This document shows, one piece after another, positions 51,115-60,275 of a stretch of DNA of 64,000 nucleotides. The notes under the pieces are model-generated. The model saw only the letters and a list, made by a program, of their open reading frames with translations. It was not told where the DNA came from and ran no database searches. The DNA is from Nocardiopsis terrae. Its GTDB lineage: Bacteria; Actinomycetota; Actinomycetes; Streptosporangiales; Streptosporangiaceae. Numbering within the stretch: position 1 is the first letter of the stretch; every line of letters begins with the position of its first letter. Location: assembly GCF_014651695.1 (NCBI RefSeq), contig NZ_BMXJ01000005.1, forward strand, positions 1 to 64,000, given 5' to 3'. The position numbers were made by a program, and so were the translations under genes.

Positions 51115-52473
51115 TCACATACCCGCGATCAGCTTCTCCACCCGTTCGTCCACGGACTTGAAGGGGTCCTTGCACAGCACGGTGCGCTGCGCCTGGTCGT
51201 TGAGTTTGAGGTGGACCCAGTCGACGGTGAAGTCCCGTCGCTGTTCCTGGGCCCTGCGGATGAACTCGCCGCGCAGCCGGGCGCGGGTGGTCTGCGGGGG
51301 CACCGACTTGGCCTCGAAGATCTTCAGGTCCTCGACGACCCGGTCCATCTGCCCGCGCTGCTGCATCAGGTAGAACAGACCCCGTTCACGGTGGATGTCG
51401 TGGTAGGTGAGGTCGAGCTGGGCCACCCTCGGAGAGGACAGGGAGAGGTCGTGCCTGTCCCGGTAGCGTTCCAGCAGCAGGTACTTGGCGACCCAGTCGA
51501 TCTCGCGGGAGACCGTCTCCAGGTTCTGGGTCTCGACCGCCTCCAGGGTGCGCTGCCACAGGTCCAGGATGCGCTTGCCCACGGCGTCGGTCCCGTGCCG
51601 GTCCACGTAGCTCTGCACCTTGTCCAGGTACTCGCGCTGGATCTCCAGTGCGCTGGCCTCGCGGCCGTTGGCCAGGCGCACCTTGCGACGACCTGTCATG
51701 TCGTGGCTGATCTCGCGGATCGCCCGGATGGGGTTCTCCAGGGTGTAGTCCCGCATGACGACACCGGCCTCGATCATCCGCAGCACCAGGTCGGTGGAGC
51801 CCAGTTTGAGGAGGGTGGTGGTCTCGCTCATGTTGGAGTCGCCCACGATGACGTGCAGGCGGCGGAACCGCTCGGCGTCGGCGTGGGGTTCGTCGCGGGT
51901 GTTGATGATGGGGCGGGAGCGGGTCGTCGCCGAGGACACGCCCTCCCAGATGTGCTCGGCGCGCTGGCTGACGCAGAACAGCGCGCCCCGGGGGGTCTGG
52001 AGCACCTTGCCGGCGCCGCAGATGATCTGCCGGGTGACCAGGAAGGGGATGAGGACGTCTGCGAGACGGCCGAACTCCCCGTGCCGGCCGACGAGGTAGT
52101 TCTCGTGGCACCCGTAGGAGTTGCCCGCCGAGTCGGTGTTGTTCTTGAACAGGTAGATGTCCCCGGCGATGCCCTCCTCGTGCAGGCGCTGCTCGGCGTC
52201 GACCTGCAGCCCCTCCAGGATGCGCTCGCCGGCCTTGTCGTGCGCCACCAGGTCCACGAGGCTGTCGCACTCAGGGGTGGCGTACTCGGGGTGACTGCCC
52301 ACGTCCAGGTACAGGCGGGCGCCGTTGCGGAGGAACACGTTGCTGCTGCGCCCCCAGGAGACCACCCGCCGGAACAGGTAGCGGGCGACCTCGTCCGGTG
52401 ACAGACGGCGCTGCCCCCGGAAGGTGCACGTGACCCCGTACTCGTTCTCCAGCCCGAAGATCCGTCGTTCCAC
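51115..52473 (-). CDS. pafA: Pup-protein ligase PafA
   Basis: PafA attaches Pup to substrate lysines in an ATP-dependent reaction. The 452-residue sequence starts [14 protein letters not shown] (glutamine-synthetase-like active site), has [38 protein letters not shown] and [31 protein letters not shown]. The C-domain [31 protein letters not shown] is present. GTG start with GAGG upstream. It lies downstream of prcA, with a terminator between them, so it has its own promoter. Confidence 0.96.
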   Translation of the reverse strand: MERRIFGLENEYGVTCTFRGQRRLSPDEVARYLFRRVVSWGRSSNVFLRNGARLYLDVGSHPEYATPECDSLVDLVAHDKAGERILEGLQVDAEQRLHEEGIAGDIYLFKNNTDSAGNSYGCHENYLVGRHGEFGRLADVLIPFLVTRQIICGAGKVLQTPRGALFCVSQRAEHIWEGVSSATTRSRPIINTRDEPHADAERFRRLHVIVGDSNMSETTTLLKLGSTDLVLRMIEAGVVMRDYTLENPIRAIREISHDMTGRRKVRLANGREASALEIQREYLDKVQSYVDRHGTDAVGKRILDLWQRTLEAVETQNLETVSREIDWVAKYLLLERYRDRHDLSLSSPRVAQLDLTYHDIHRERGLFYLMQQRGQMDRVVEDLKIFEAKSVPPQTTRARLRGEFIRRAQEQRRDFTVDWVHLKLNDQAQRTVLCKDPFKSVDERVEKLIAGM

Positions 52474-52539
52474 GCGGCCTCACCAACTTCCCGTCACCGT
52501 GGGGTGGACGACGGGGCCGCGTCGCCCACACCCGCCCGG

Positions 52540-52570
52540 ACGGTGCGGCGCCCGGGCGGCGCCGCACCGT
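52540..52570 (-). terminator. Terminator after prcA
   Basis: ACGGTGCGGCGCC (52540-52552) and GGCGCCGCACCGT (52558-52570) form a perfect 13-bp stem with a 5-nt loop, 17 nt beyond the prcA stop. Confidence 0.85.
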
Positions 52571-52586
52571 GGTCATCGCTTACAGG

Positions 52587-53342
52587 TCACTCGTCGGCCT
52601 CGTCCTCGGTGCTGTTCCCGTCGCCGGAGGCGTTCTCGGCCGTTCCCCGCTTGCCCTCCGCGATGAGGGAGGCCAGGCGGCTGCCGTGGATGCGACGGAA
52701 CTTGCGGTGCTGCCTGTCCCGCTCCAGGACGGCGACCTCCAGGTTGGTGGCTTCCAGTTCACGTTCCTCGCCGTTCTCGTGGGCGAGGGCGTGGGTGGCC
52801 GAGTTCAGGGCGGCACTGAGCGGAGCGTCCGCGGCGAACCGGTCCTTGAGCTGGGTGGACACGTGCTCGGAGGAACCGCCCACCGCGACGAAGCCCTGCT
52901 CGTCGACGATGGAGCCGTCGAAGGTGATGCGGTAGATCTCGTCGTCGGCCGCGGTGTCGCCGACCTCGGCGACGACGATCTCGACCTCCCAGGGCTTGAG
53001 GCTCTCACTGAAGACGGTGCCCAGGGTCTGGGCGTAGATGTTGGCGAGCTGGCGGCCGCTGACGTCACGGCGGTCGAACTGGTAACCGCGCACGTCGGCG
53101 AAGCGGACACCCATGAGGCGTAGGTTCTCGAACTCGGGGTAGCGGCCGACCGCGGCGAAACCAATGCGGTCGTAGATCTCACTGATCTTGTGCAGTGTGC
53201 GGGACATGTTGTCCGCCACCATCAGGATTCCGCCCTCGTACTGCAGGACGACGGCGCTGCGGCCGCGCGCGATGCCCTTGCGCGCGTAGTCCGCCTTGTC
53301 CTTCATCTGCTGTTCGGGGGCGACGTAGAACGGCATCGACAC
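52587..53342 (-). CDS. prcA: Proteasome alpha subunit
   Basis: The outer-ring subunit of the 20S proteasome, with the gate and the Mpa docking surface. [43 protein letters not shown] is the canonical actinobacterial PrcA start. An N-terminal Thr nucleophile is absent, as expected for alpha. GTG 53342 with AAGGA about 10 nt upstream is chosen; ATG 53336 would lose two residues. It follows prcB by 55 nt and ends at a terminator. Confidence 0.96.
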   Translation of the reverse strand: MSMPFYVAPEQQMKDKADYARKGIARGRSAVVLQYEGGILMVADNMSRTLHKISEIYDRIGFAAVGRYPEFENLRLMGVRFADVRGYQFDRRDVSGRQLANIYAQTLGTVFSESLKPWEVEIVVAEVGDTAADDEIYRITFDGSIVDEQGFVAVGGSSEHVSTQLKDRFAADAPLSAALNSATHALAHENGEERELEATNLEVAVLERDRQHRKFRRIHGSRLASLIAEGKRGTAENASGDGNSTEDEADE

Positions 53343-53397
53343 CGCGGATCGTTCCTTACCTAGTCGGGAGAGGTCTGTCGTGGGGGCTGCGGCCGGC

Positions 53398-54216
53398 TCA
53401 GCTCAGCCGGGCGGTGGGACCGTCGGGGTCGGCGGCCCGCCCCTCGACCACCTCCGTGGCCAGTCGGGCGACCTCCTCGGCGGAGACCCGCCGGTGTCCG
53501 TCCTCGGTGATGACGTCGACGAGGGGGAAGATCTTGCGGTGCAGGTCGGGACCGCCGGTGGCGGAGTCGTCGTCCGCGGCGTCGTAGAGCGACTCCAACG
53601 CCACCCTGATCGCCGTGGTCTCGTCCAGGTCCTCCCGGTAGAGCTTCTTCATGGAGCCCCTGGCGTAGACCGACCCGGAGCCGATGGAGTGGTAGCGGTG
53701 CTCCTCGTAGCGGCCGCCCACCGCGTCGTAGCTGAAGACCCTGCCCTGTTCGGTGTTCTCGTCGAAACCGACCAGCAGGGGGATCACGACGAAGCCCTGC
53801 ATGGCCATGCCGAGGTTGCCGCGGACCATCTGGGCGAGCTTGTTCGCCTTACCCTCCAGGGAAAGGGAACGGCCTTCCAGCTTCTCGTAGTGCTCCAGCT
53901 CGACCTGGTAGAGCTTGGCCATCTCGATGCCGATTCCGGCCGAACCGGCGATGGCCACCGCGGAGAACTCGTCCGTCCGGTAGAGCTTGTCCATGTCACG
54001 GTTGGCGATGACGTTGCCCTGGGTGGCGCGTCGGTCGCCGGCCAGCAGTACGCCCCCGGGGAAGGTCAGGGCGACGATGGTCGTCGCGTCCGGGGTGAGG
54101 TGCTCGGTGGTGCCGCCGCCCGTGCCCAGGTGCTGCCCGGGGAGCAGTTCGGGGTTGACCTCCCGAAGAAACTCGGTGAAGGACGAGGTCCCCGCACTCA
54201 TGAAAGCGGCCGACAT
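53398..54216 (-). CDS. prcB: Proteasome beta subunit
   Basis: The proteolytic subunit, made with a propeptide removed to expose Thr1 in [22 protein letters not shown]. Downstream, [25 protein letters not shown] and [15 protein letters not shown] are typical. ATG 54216 has GAGGGCGG upstream and gives a propeptide of about 40 residues ([20 protein letters not shown]). Starts further upstream in frame give only Pro/Gly-rich shadow sequence. 272 residues. Confidence 0.95.
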   Translation of the reverse strand: MSAAFMSAGTSSFTEFLREVNPELLPGQHLGTGGGTTEHLTPDATTIVALTFPGGVLLAGDRRATQGNVIANRDMDKLYRTDEFSAVAIAGSAGIGIEMAKLYQVELEHYEKLEGRSLSLEGKANKLAQMVRGNLGMAMQGFVVIPLLVGFDENTEQGRVFSYDAVGGRYEEHRYHSIGSGSVYARGSMKKLYREDLDETTAIRVALESLYDAADDDSATGGPDLHRKIFPLVDVITEDGHRRVSAEEVARLATEVVEGRAADPDGPTARLS

Positions 54217-54409
54217 CCGTCCGCCCTCGAAACCTTCGAACACGCGACTCCCTCCACTCGCGCCCCACCCCGTCTCGGGGGCGGATGGGGCGCCTGTCGT
54301 CCGTCTGTCTGTCTGCGGGCCGGGGGGTGACCCGGCCGATGGGGTTGACCCTAACTCCGCGCACCCCGGGGTCAGCGGCACCCGGGTGCGCTGTCAGCGA
54401 ACCCGGAGG

Positions 54410-54610
54410 TCACTGACCGCCCTTCTGCACGAACTGCCGAACGAAGTCCTCGGCGTTGCTCTCCAGGACGTCGTCGATCTCGTCCAGGATGTCGTCGACG
54501 TCCTCGTCCAGCTGCTCGTTGCGCTCCTGGGTCTCGGTCGCGGCCTCGGTCTCCTCGACCTCCTCGTCGCGGCGGGACGAGTGCTTCTGACCACCGTTGT
54601 CATTCGCCAT
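54410..54610 (-). CDS. pup: Prokaryotic ubiquitin-like protein Pup
   Basis: The 66-residue modifier that marks proteins for the proteasome. It is highly charged and mostly disordered, with the helix-forming region QLDEDVDDILDEIDDVLE that binds Mpa coiled coils. It ends VRQFVQKGGQ. The final Gln (GGQ) must be deamidated by Dop before PafA can use it. It is upstream of prcB on the same strand (193 nt). Its usual neighbour dop is about 3.6 kb away here because two protease genes intervene. Confidence 0.97.
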   Translation of the reverse strand: MANDNGGQKHSSRRDEEVEETEAATETQERNEQLDEDVDDILDEIDDVLESNAEDFVRQFVQKGGQ

Positions 54611-55276
54611 CGCTCACTACCTCCCGTTCGGGGCTCTCGCCCTTATCTTGGCCCAACAGCACCCGGCTCAACCCCCTTCCCGGAGCCCGATACCCGCTAG
54701 TTACCTCGAATCGTCCCGTGTTCGCGCGCACGGGGCGCAGCGGGGGCGCGGATCCGGCTCGGGCGTGTCCCCGGCCGGGGCCGGGTCGGGCACTGCGCAC
54801 GCTTCGCACACACGGCCTCCAGGCATGGGCGCTGTGCGCACATCCATTCTCATTGAGCACACGGCCTTCGCCCAGGACGACCCCCTGACCAAGGGAGTTA
54901 CGTTTACGCATCCAGACGGTCACGGATGGTACGGGGTGTCAGTGTCCGCATCTGGCCACTTTAGGCCTCTTGCCATTCTTATGTGTCCTTGATTCACATA
55001 CACCCCGCTACGGAAAGTCAAGGTCAAACGCCCCGTCACCCGGAGTCAGGAGCACTTATTTGCCCTCTGATCCTATGACCCGATTCCCACTTGGGTGAAT
55101 TACCAACTTCCAAGGCTTTTACTGTCCAAGATGTTCACTTATGGTTTGTGACCGTTTACCGAATGTCTCGGCAAACGAAGTGACCCCGGCCCGTCCGGGG
55201 CTAGCACACGGGGTCGGCCTCCCCCGCGGAAACCGAACCCCGACCCCCGTCAATTCCCCAAGGAGAGTAGGGATCA
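54611..55276. other. Gene-free region between pup and the first protease
   Basis: 666 nt with no convincing gene; the right part is unusually AT-rich for this window. From about 54890 on it resembles the region upstream of the second protease (for example tgtccgcatctggcca near 54947 against tgtccggatgtggcca near 56576), so the duplication includes the promoter region. It must also contain the divergent pup promoter near 54650. Confidence 0.6.
55154..55176 (+). promoter_or_regulatory. Inverted repeat upstream of protease gene 1
   Basis: GTTTACCGA-ATGTC-TCGGCAAAC (8 of 9 arm bases complementary) lies about 100 nt before the start codon and is repeated at 56786-56808 in front of the second protease gene. 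Candidate shared operator. Confidence 0.5.
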
Positions 55277-56428
55277 ATGCGACCCTCCCCCGTTGTCTCC
55301 GCAATCGGCACCGGAGCCCTGGCCTTCGGTCTCGCGCTCTCGGTCACGCCGGGAGCCACCGCCGCGACCGTGCCCGCCGAGCCCTCGCCCCAGGGCGAGG
55401 CCGCCACCATGCAGGAAGCGCTTGAGAGGGACTTCGGCCTCACCCCGTTCGAGGCCGAGGACCTGCTCGACGCCCAGCACGAGGCCTCCGGCCTCGACGA
55501 GACCGCGGCCGAGGCCGCCGGAGACGCCTACGGCGGCTCCGTGTTCGACACCGACACCATGGAACTGACCGTCCTGGTCACCGACTCCAGCGCAGCCGGA
55601 GCCGTGGAGGCCGCCGGCGCCGAGGCCGAGGTGGTCTCACACGGCACCGAAGGCCTCGACACGATCATCGACGAGCTCGACGCGGTCGGCGCCCAGCCGG
55701 GCGTCGTCGGCTGGTACCCCGACGTCGCGAACGACACGGTCGTCATCGAGGCCACCGACACCGCCGGCGCCGAGGACCTGATCGAGACCGCGGGCGTGGA
55801 CTCCTCCGCCGTCCAGGTGGAGGAGACCGACCAGACGCCTCAGCTGTATGCCGACATCATCGGCGGAGACGCGTACTACATGGGCGGCGGACGCTGCTCC
55901 GTCGGCTTCGCGGCCACCGACAGCTCGGGCAACGACGGATTCGTGACGGCCGGCCACTGCGGCACGGTCGGCACCTCCGCCGAGAGCTCGGACCGCACCG
56001 GGTCGGGCACCTTCGCGGAGTCCGTCTTCCCGGGCAACGACGCCGCCTTCGTCCGGGCCACGTCCAACTGGACCGTGACCAACCTGGTCAACATGTACAA
56101 CTCCGGCGGCACCCAGGCCGTCGGCGGCTCCAGCCAGGCGCCGATCGGCTCGGCCGTGTGCCGCTCCGGCTCGACCACCGGTTGGCACTGCGGGACCATC
56201 CAGGCCCGCGGCCAGTCCGTGAGCTACCCCCAGGGCACGGTCAACGACATGACCCGGACCGACGTGTGCGCCGAGCCCGGCGACTCCGGCGGCTCGTTCA
56301 TCTCCGGTGACCAGGCCCAGGGCATGACCTCCGGCGGCTCCGGCAACTGCACCTGGGGCGGCACCACCTACTACCAGGAGATCAACCCGGCGCTGAGCAG
56401 TTGGAACCTCAGCCTCGTGACGAGCTAG
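55277..56428 (+). CDS. Secreted S1-family serine protease (NAPase/streptogrisin-like), copy 1
   Basis: A 383-residue pre-pro-protease of the chymotrypsin fold. Signal peptide 1-30 (ends GATAA); pro-region to about 191 containing the LERDFGLTPFEAEDLL and GGSVFDTDTMELTVLVTD chaperone parts. The mature enzyme begins near ADIIGG (A192). Triad: His in FVTAGHCG, Asp in PGNDAAFV, Ser in AEPGDSGGS. The last 190 residues closely resemble Nocardiopsis NAPase. ATG 55277 has AAGGAGAG upstream. It lies head-to-tail with a second copy. Confidence 0.94.
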   Translation: MRPSPVVSAIGTGALAFGLALSVTPGATAATVPAEPSPQGEAATMQEALERDFGLTPFEAEDLLDAQHEASGLDETAAEAAGDAYGGSVFDTDTMELTVLVTDSSAAGAVEAAGAEAEVVSHGTEGLDTIIDELDAVGAQPGVVGWYPDVANDTVVIEATDTAGAEDLIETAGVDSSAVQVEETDQTPQLYADIIGGDAYYMGGGRCSVGFAATDSSGNDGFVTAGHCGTVGTSAESSDRTGSGTFAESVFPGNDAAFVRATSNWTVTNLVNMYNSGGTQAVGGSSQAPIGSAVCRSGSTTGWHCGTIQARGQSVSYPQGTVNDMTRTDVCAEPGDSGGSFISGDQAQGMTSGGSGNCTWGGTTYYQEINPALSSWNLSLVTS

Positions 56429-56453
56429 GCACTCCAGCGGTCCGTCAACCCGG

Positions 56454-56483
56454 CGCCCCCGTCCGCATCAGCGGGCGGGGGCG
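56454..56483 (+). terminator. Terminator after protease gene 1
   Basis: CGCCCCCGTCCGC (56454-56466) pairs with GCGGGCGGGGGCG (56471-56483), 13 bp with one G-U pair and an ATCA loop. Confidence 0.75.
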
Positions 56484-56785
56484 TCCCCATACGCCAGAGG
56501 GCCCCATCACGCCCCCCTGACCACGGGTGTTACGACTGTGTGTCCGGACGAACACGTTTGGTACGTGGTACCACTGTCCGGATGTGGCCAGAAAACCCCC
56601 CTTGCTCCCCACGTCCGAATTCAGTCGGTAACGGTTCGGCTCCGACAACCTCAAGGTGGGCCACCATGCGGACACGTTCCGCGACCGCCTTTGGGCCCGT
56701 CATCGGATCTCCCCACACCGAACTGAATGCTTCATCGTTCTGGCGGTCTTTCCCTCACCAAAACGTGCACCTATGGTTAGGCGTT

Positions 56786-56808
56786 GTTTACCGGATGTCT
56801 CGGTGAAC
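56786..56808 (+). promoter_or_regulatory. Inverted repeat upstream of protease gene 2
   Basis: GTTTACCGG-ATGTC-TCGGTGAAC, the second copy of the element at 55154-55176, about 63 nt before the start codon. Identical core ATGTCTCGG. Confidence 0.5.
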
Positions 56809-56871
56809 AAAGGGGGCCGTAGAACATTCGGCCCCGATCCCCCGTCAATTCCCCCAGGAGAGTAGGGACCA

Positions 56872-58026
56872 ATGAGACCCTCCCCCGTTGTCTCCGCAAT
56901 CGGCACCGGAGCCCTTGCCTTCGGCATGGTTCTGGCCGCCGCCCCGGGAGCCCTCGCGGCCCCCGGACCACTACCCCAGGCGCCCTCCCCCGAATCCGAA
57001 GCCGTCTCCATGCAGGAGGCGCTCGAGCGTGACCTCGGCCTCACCCCGTTCGAGGCCGAGGAACTCCTCACCGCCCAGGACACCGCCTCCGAGGTCGACG
57101 AGGCCGCAGCCGAGGCCGCCGGAGACGCCTACGGCGGCTCCGTGTTCGACACCGAAAGCATGGAACTGACCGTCCTGGTGACGGACAGCACCGCGGTCGG
57201 GGCCGTAGAGGCCGCCGGCGCCGAGGCCGAGGTGGTCTCACACGGCACCGAGGGCCTGGACGCGATCGTGCAGGACCTCAACGAGGCGGACACCGAGCCC
57301 GGCGTGGTCGGCTGGTACCCGGACGTGGAGGGCGACACCGTCGTCCTGGAGGTCCTGGAAGGCTCCGGCGCCGACGTGGACGCCCTCCTCGCCGACGCGG
57401 GTGTGGACGCCTCCGCCGTCGAGGTGACCACCACCAGCGAGCAGCCCGAGATGTACGCCAACATCATCGGCGGTCTCGCCTACACCATGGGCGGCCGCTG
57501 CTCCGTGGGCTTCCCCGCCACCAACGCCTCCGGGCAGCCCGGCTTCGTCACCGCCGGACACTGCGGGACCGTGGGCACCCGGGTCAGCATCGGTAACGGC
57601 CGGGGCGTCTTCGAGCGCTCCGTCTTCCCGGGCAACGACGCCGCCTTCGTCCGAGGCACGTCCAACTTCACGCTGACCAACCTGGTCAGCCGCTACAACA
57701 GCGGTGGCTACGCCAACGTCACCGGCCACAGCCAGGCTCCGATCGGCTCCTCCGTGTGCCGCTCCGGCTCGACCACCGGTTGGCACTGCGGGACCATCCA
57801 GGCCCGCGGCCAGTCCGTGAGCTACCCCCAGGGCACCGTGTACAACATGACCCGGACCAGCGTGTGCGCCGAGCCCGGCGACTCCGGCGGTTCGTTCATC
57901 TCCGGAACCCAGGCCCAGGGCGTGACCTCGGGCGGCTCCGGTAACTGCACCTGGGGCGGCACCACCTACTACCAGGAGGTCACCCCGATGGTGAACTCCT
58001 GGGGTGTTCAGCTGAGGACCAGCTAA
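56872..58026 (+). CDS. Secreted S1-family serine protease (NAPase-like), copy 2
   Basis: A 384-residue paralogue of the preceding gene. Signal peptide 1-30 (AAAPGALAA), pro-region to about 195, mature part from ANIIGG (A196; 189 residues). The mature sequence NIIGGLAYTMGGRCSVGF and SGTQAQGVTSGGSGNC is nearly that of the kinetically stable, acid-resistant Nocardiopsis protease (NAPase). Triad: GHC, GNDAAFV, GDSGGS. The 5' leader and first roughly 20 codons are almost identical to copy 1, and 85 nt at 57752-57836 are identical to 56154-56238. Own terminator follows. Confidence 0.95.
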   Translation: MRPSPVVSAIGTGALAFGMVLAAAPGALAAPGPLPQAPSPESEAVSMQEALERDLGLTPFEAEELLTAQDTASEVDEAAAEAAGDAYGGSVFDTESMELTVLVTDSTAVGAVEAAGAEAEVVSHGTEGLDAIVQDLNEADTEPGVVGWYPDVEGDTVVLEVLEGSGADVDALLADAGVDASAVEVTTTSEQPEMYANIIGGLAYTMGGRCSVGFPATNASGQPGFVTAGHCGTVGTRVSIGNGRGVFERSVFPGNDAAFVRGTSNFTLTNLVSRYNSGGYANVTGHSQAPIGSSVCRSGSTTGWHCGTIQARGQSVSYPQGTVYNMTRTSVCAEPGDSGGSFISGTQAQGVTSGGSGNCTWGGTTYYQEVTPMVNSWGVQLRTS

Positions 58027-58048
58027 CCCCCCTGGCAACACCGAACCC

Positions 58049-58081
58049 GTGCCCCCGTCCGCCCCCCGCGGACGGGGGCAC
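58049..58081 (+). terminator. Terminator after protease gene 2
   Basis: GTGCCCCCGTCCGC (58049-58062) and GCGGACGGGGGCAC (58068-58081) form a perfect 14-bp stem. Confidence 0.85.
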
Positions 58082-58186
58082 CCGCGTTCCCGCGCCCGTC
58101 GCCCTCCGCCGGGCTCACCACCACGGGGTGGGCACCCGGGCGGGCCCGGCCCCGAGCGTGTGTGCGGCGTCCGGAACGGCCGCCGC

Positions 58187-58226
58187 GGTCGGGTCGGTGC
58201 GATCCGCGGATCGCACCGACCCGACC
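58187..58226 (-). terminator. 40-bp perfect palindrome after dop
   Basis: GGTCGGGTCGGTGCGATCCG is followed immediately by its exact reverse complement, centred on GATCCG|CGGATC. It ends 4 nt beyond the dop stop codon on the minus strand, so terminator is the simplest reading. Confidence 0.75.
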
Positions 58227-58230
58227 GGGC

Positions 58231-59754
58231 TCAGCCCCTGCGTCCTCCGGCCAGAACCGCCACCAGGTCCGCTGCGGTGGCGGAGGCGTCCAGAAGCCCG
58301 CCCACGTGCTCCTTGGTCCCCCTGCGCGGCTCCAGGGTGGGGACGCGCTGCAGGGAGTCGTAACCCGGCAGGTCGAAGATCACCGAGTCCCAGGAGGCCG
58401 CGGCCACCTCGTCGGCGTACTTGGCCAGGCAGCGCCCCCGGAAGTAGGCACGGGTGTCCTCCGGCGGTTCGGTGACGGCCCGGTTGACCTCGGAGTCCTC
58501 CACCAGGCGCCGCATCCGGCCGCGGGCGGCCAGACGGTTGTAGAGGCCCTTGTCCGCGCGCACGTCGGAGTACTGCAGGTCCACCAGGTGCAGGCGCGGG
58601 TGGGACCACTCCAGCCCGTCCCGGGACCGGTAGCCCTCCAGGAGCTTGAGCTTGGCGACCCAGTCCAGTTCGGTGGCCAGGCTCATCGGGTCGGAGGCCA
58701 ACCGCGACAGAACCGACTCCCACCGGTCGAGCACGTCCGCGGTGTCGGGGTCCACGTCGGTGCCGAACCGGTCCTCGACGTACTTGCGGGCCTGGTCCAG
58801 GTACTCGCCCTGGAGTTCCAGGGCGGTCATCCGCCGCCCGTCCCGCAACCGGACCCGGTGGGTCAGCCCCGGGTCGTGGGAGATCTCCCGCAGGTCGGCC
58901 ACCGGGGTCTCCAGGGACAGGTCCGTGCTGAGGAAACCGTCCTCGATCATCGACAGCACCAGCGCGGTGGTCCCCAGCTTGAGGTAGGTGGAGATCTCAC
59001 TCATGTTGGCGTCACCGATGATGACGTGCAGGCGCCGGTACTGGTCCGGGTCGGCGTGGGGTTCGTCCCGTGTGTTGATGATGGGACGCTTCAGGGTCGT
59101 CTCAAGGCCCACTTCCACCTCGAAGAAGTCGGCCCGCTGCGAGATCTGGAAACCGCTGCCCTGACCGTCCGCGCCGATCCCGACCTTGCCCGCGCCGCAC
59201 ACCACCTGGCGGGAGACGAAGAACGGGATCAGGTGCCGGACGATGTCCCCGAAGGGCGTCGACCGGTGCATCAGGTAGTTCTCGTGGCAGCCGTAGGAGG
59301 CGCCCTTGTTGTCGGTGTTGTTCTTGTACAGCTGGATCGGCTCTATCCCCGGGGTGGCTGCGGCCCGGGCCGCGGCATCGGCCATCACCCGCTCTCCGGC
59401 CTTGTCCCACAGGACCGCGTCGCGAGGGTTGGTGACCTCGGGGGCCGAGTACTCGGGGTGGGCGTGGTCCACGTACAGGCGCGCGCCGTTGGTGAGGATG
59501 ACGTTGGCCAGCCCCAGGTCCTCGTCGGTCAACTGGGTGGGATCGGCGACCTCGCGTGCCAGGTCGAACCCGCGGGCGTCGCGCAGCGGGTTCTCCTCCT
59601 CGAAGTCCCAGCGGGCCTTCCTGGCCCGGGCCGCCGAGGCGGCCAGGTAGGCGTTGACCACCTGGGTGGAGGTGACCATCGCGTTGGCCCCGGGGTTTCC
59701 CGGCACGGAGATCCCGTATTCGGTCTCGATACCCATAATCCGCCGCACACTCAT
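58231..59754 (-). CDS. dop: Depupylase/Pup deamidase Dop
   Basis: Dop converts the C-terminal Gln of Pup to Glu and removes Pup from substrates. The 507-residue sequence is a PafA relative: [90 protein letters not shown]. The roughly 40-residue Dop loop region ([31 protein letters not shown]) separates it from PafA. ATG 59754 chosen. Downstream of mpa on the same strand, 521 nt apart. Confidence 0.96.
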   Translation of the reverse strand: MSVRRIMGIETEYGISVPGNPGANAMVTSTQVVNAYLAASAARARKARWDFEEENPLRDARGFDLAREVADPTQLTDEDLGLANVILTNGARLYVDHAHPEYSAPEVTNPRDAVLWDKAGERVMADAAARAAATPGIEPIQLYKNNTDNKGASYGCHENYLMHRSTPFGDIVRHLIPFFVSRQVVCGAGKVGIGADGQGSGFQISQRADFFEVEVGLETTLKRPIINTRDEPHADPDQYRRLHVIIGDANMSEISTYLKLGTTALVLSMIEDGFLSTDLSLETPVADLREISHDPGLTHRVRLRDGRRMTALELQGEYLDQARKYVEDRFGTDVDPDTADVLDRWESVLSRLASDPMSLATELDWVAKLKLLEGYRSRDGLEWSHPRLHLVDLQYSDVRADKGLYNRLAARGRMRRLVEDSEVNRAVTEPPEDTRAYFRGRCLAKYADEVAAASWDSVIFDLPGYDSLQRVPTLEPRRGTKEHVGGLLDASATAADLVAVLAGGRRG

Positions 59755-60060
59755 GGTGAGAGGTTATCCGCCAGAGACCGGTCTTGAACGCTTCCGCGCC
59801 AATTGTGGCCTAAGCGCCGTCTTCCCGGGCGTTTCAAAAGGGCTCCGGTGGCCGTGTCGATGCAGGTCGGAGCCACTTCGCTTGGATTCGCAGCAAAACC
59901 ACGACCTGTGCCGCACAAGCCCCGGCCAAACGGTTCAGTTGGACCTGCCAACGGGTATTGTCCGAAGCCCGGTAGACCAAAGGCCCCCGCTTGTCCCCGC
60001 TGAGCACGACCCCGGGGTCCATGCTCTCCACGGTCAGTTCCCGGACGCGGCCCCAACCCC

Positions 60061-60120
60061 GGTGATCTTGCTACCAGGGGCGAGTTCGGCGCCGAAGTTG
60101 CCCCTGGTAGCAAGATCACC
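60061..60120. repeat. 60-bp near-perfect palindrome between mpa and dop
   Basis: GGTGATCTTGCTACCAGGGG plus one base (60061-60081) is exactly complementary to 60100-60120. The 18-nt centre contains the further palindrome TTCGGCGCCGAA (60085-60096). The element is not at a gene end; mpa already has a separate terminator at 60184-60224. It could be a dispersed extragenic palindrome or small non-autonomous element, or a structured leader of dop. The rest of the 521-nt interval (59755-60275) shows no gene. Confidence 0.75.
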
Positions 60121-60183
60121 GCGAAGAAGGGCCCCAGAAACGCCCGGCCCGGAGACGGGCTCGTTCCTTCCCCGAAAACGACA

Positions 60184-60224
60184 CGGTGGCCGCAACCCCC
60201 GAAGTCAGGGTGTTGCGGCCACCG
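60184..60224 (-). terminator. Terminator after mpa
   Basis: CGGTGGCCGCAAC (60184-60196) and GTTGCGGCCACCG (60212-60224) are perfect 13-bp complements, about 50 nt beyond the mpa stop. Confidence 0.75.
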
Positions 60225-60275
60225 CTGGGACCCGGGACACGGGCCCCGAGAGGCGGACACGGCGGCGGAGCGCCG

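Larger units (their letters stand above)
56429..56871. other. Gene-free region between the two protease genes
   Basis: 443 nt holding the copy 1 terminator and the copy 2 promoter region. Features seen: a GTCCGGAC palindrome near 56542-56549, GGTAC-GTG-GTACC at 56560-56572 and the GTTTACCG repeat at 56786. No gene. Confidence 0.55.

Noticed and set aside
54597-54992. 131-codon frame overlapping the start of pup on the opposite strand
   Set aside because: Composition is not protein-like, it covers the pup promoter region and it is not shared with the duplicated region upstream of the second protease.
59751-60260. Short open frames in the mpa-dop gap
   Set aside because: They run through the 60-bp palindrome on both strands, have no family resemblance and no ribosome binding sites.
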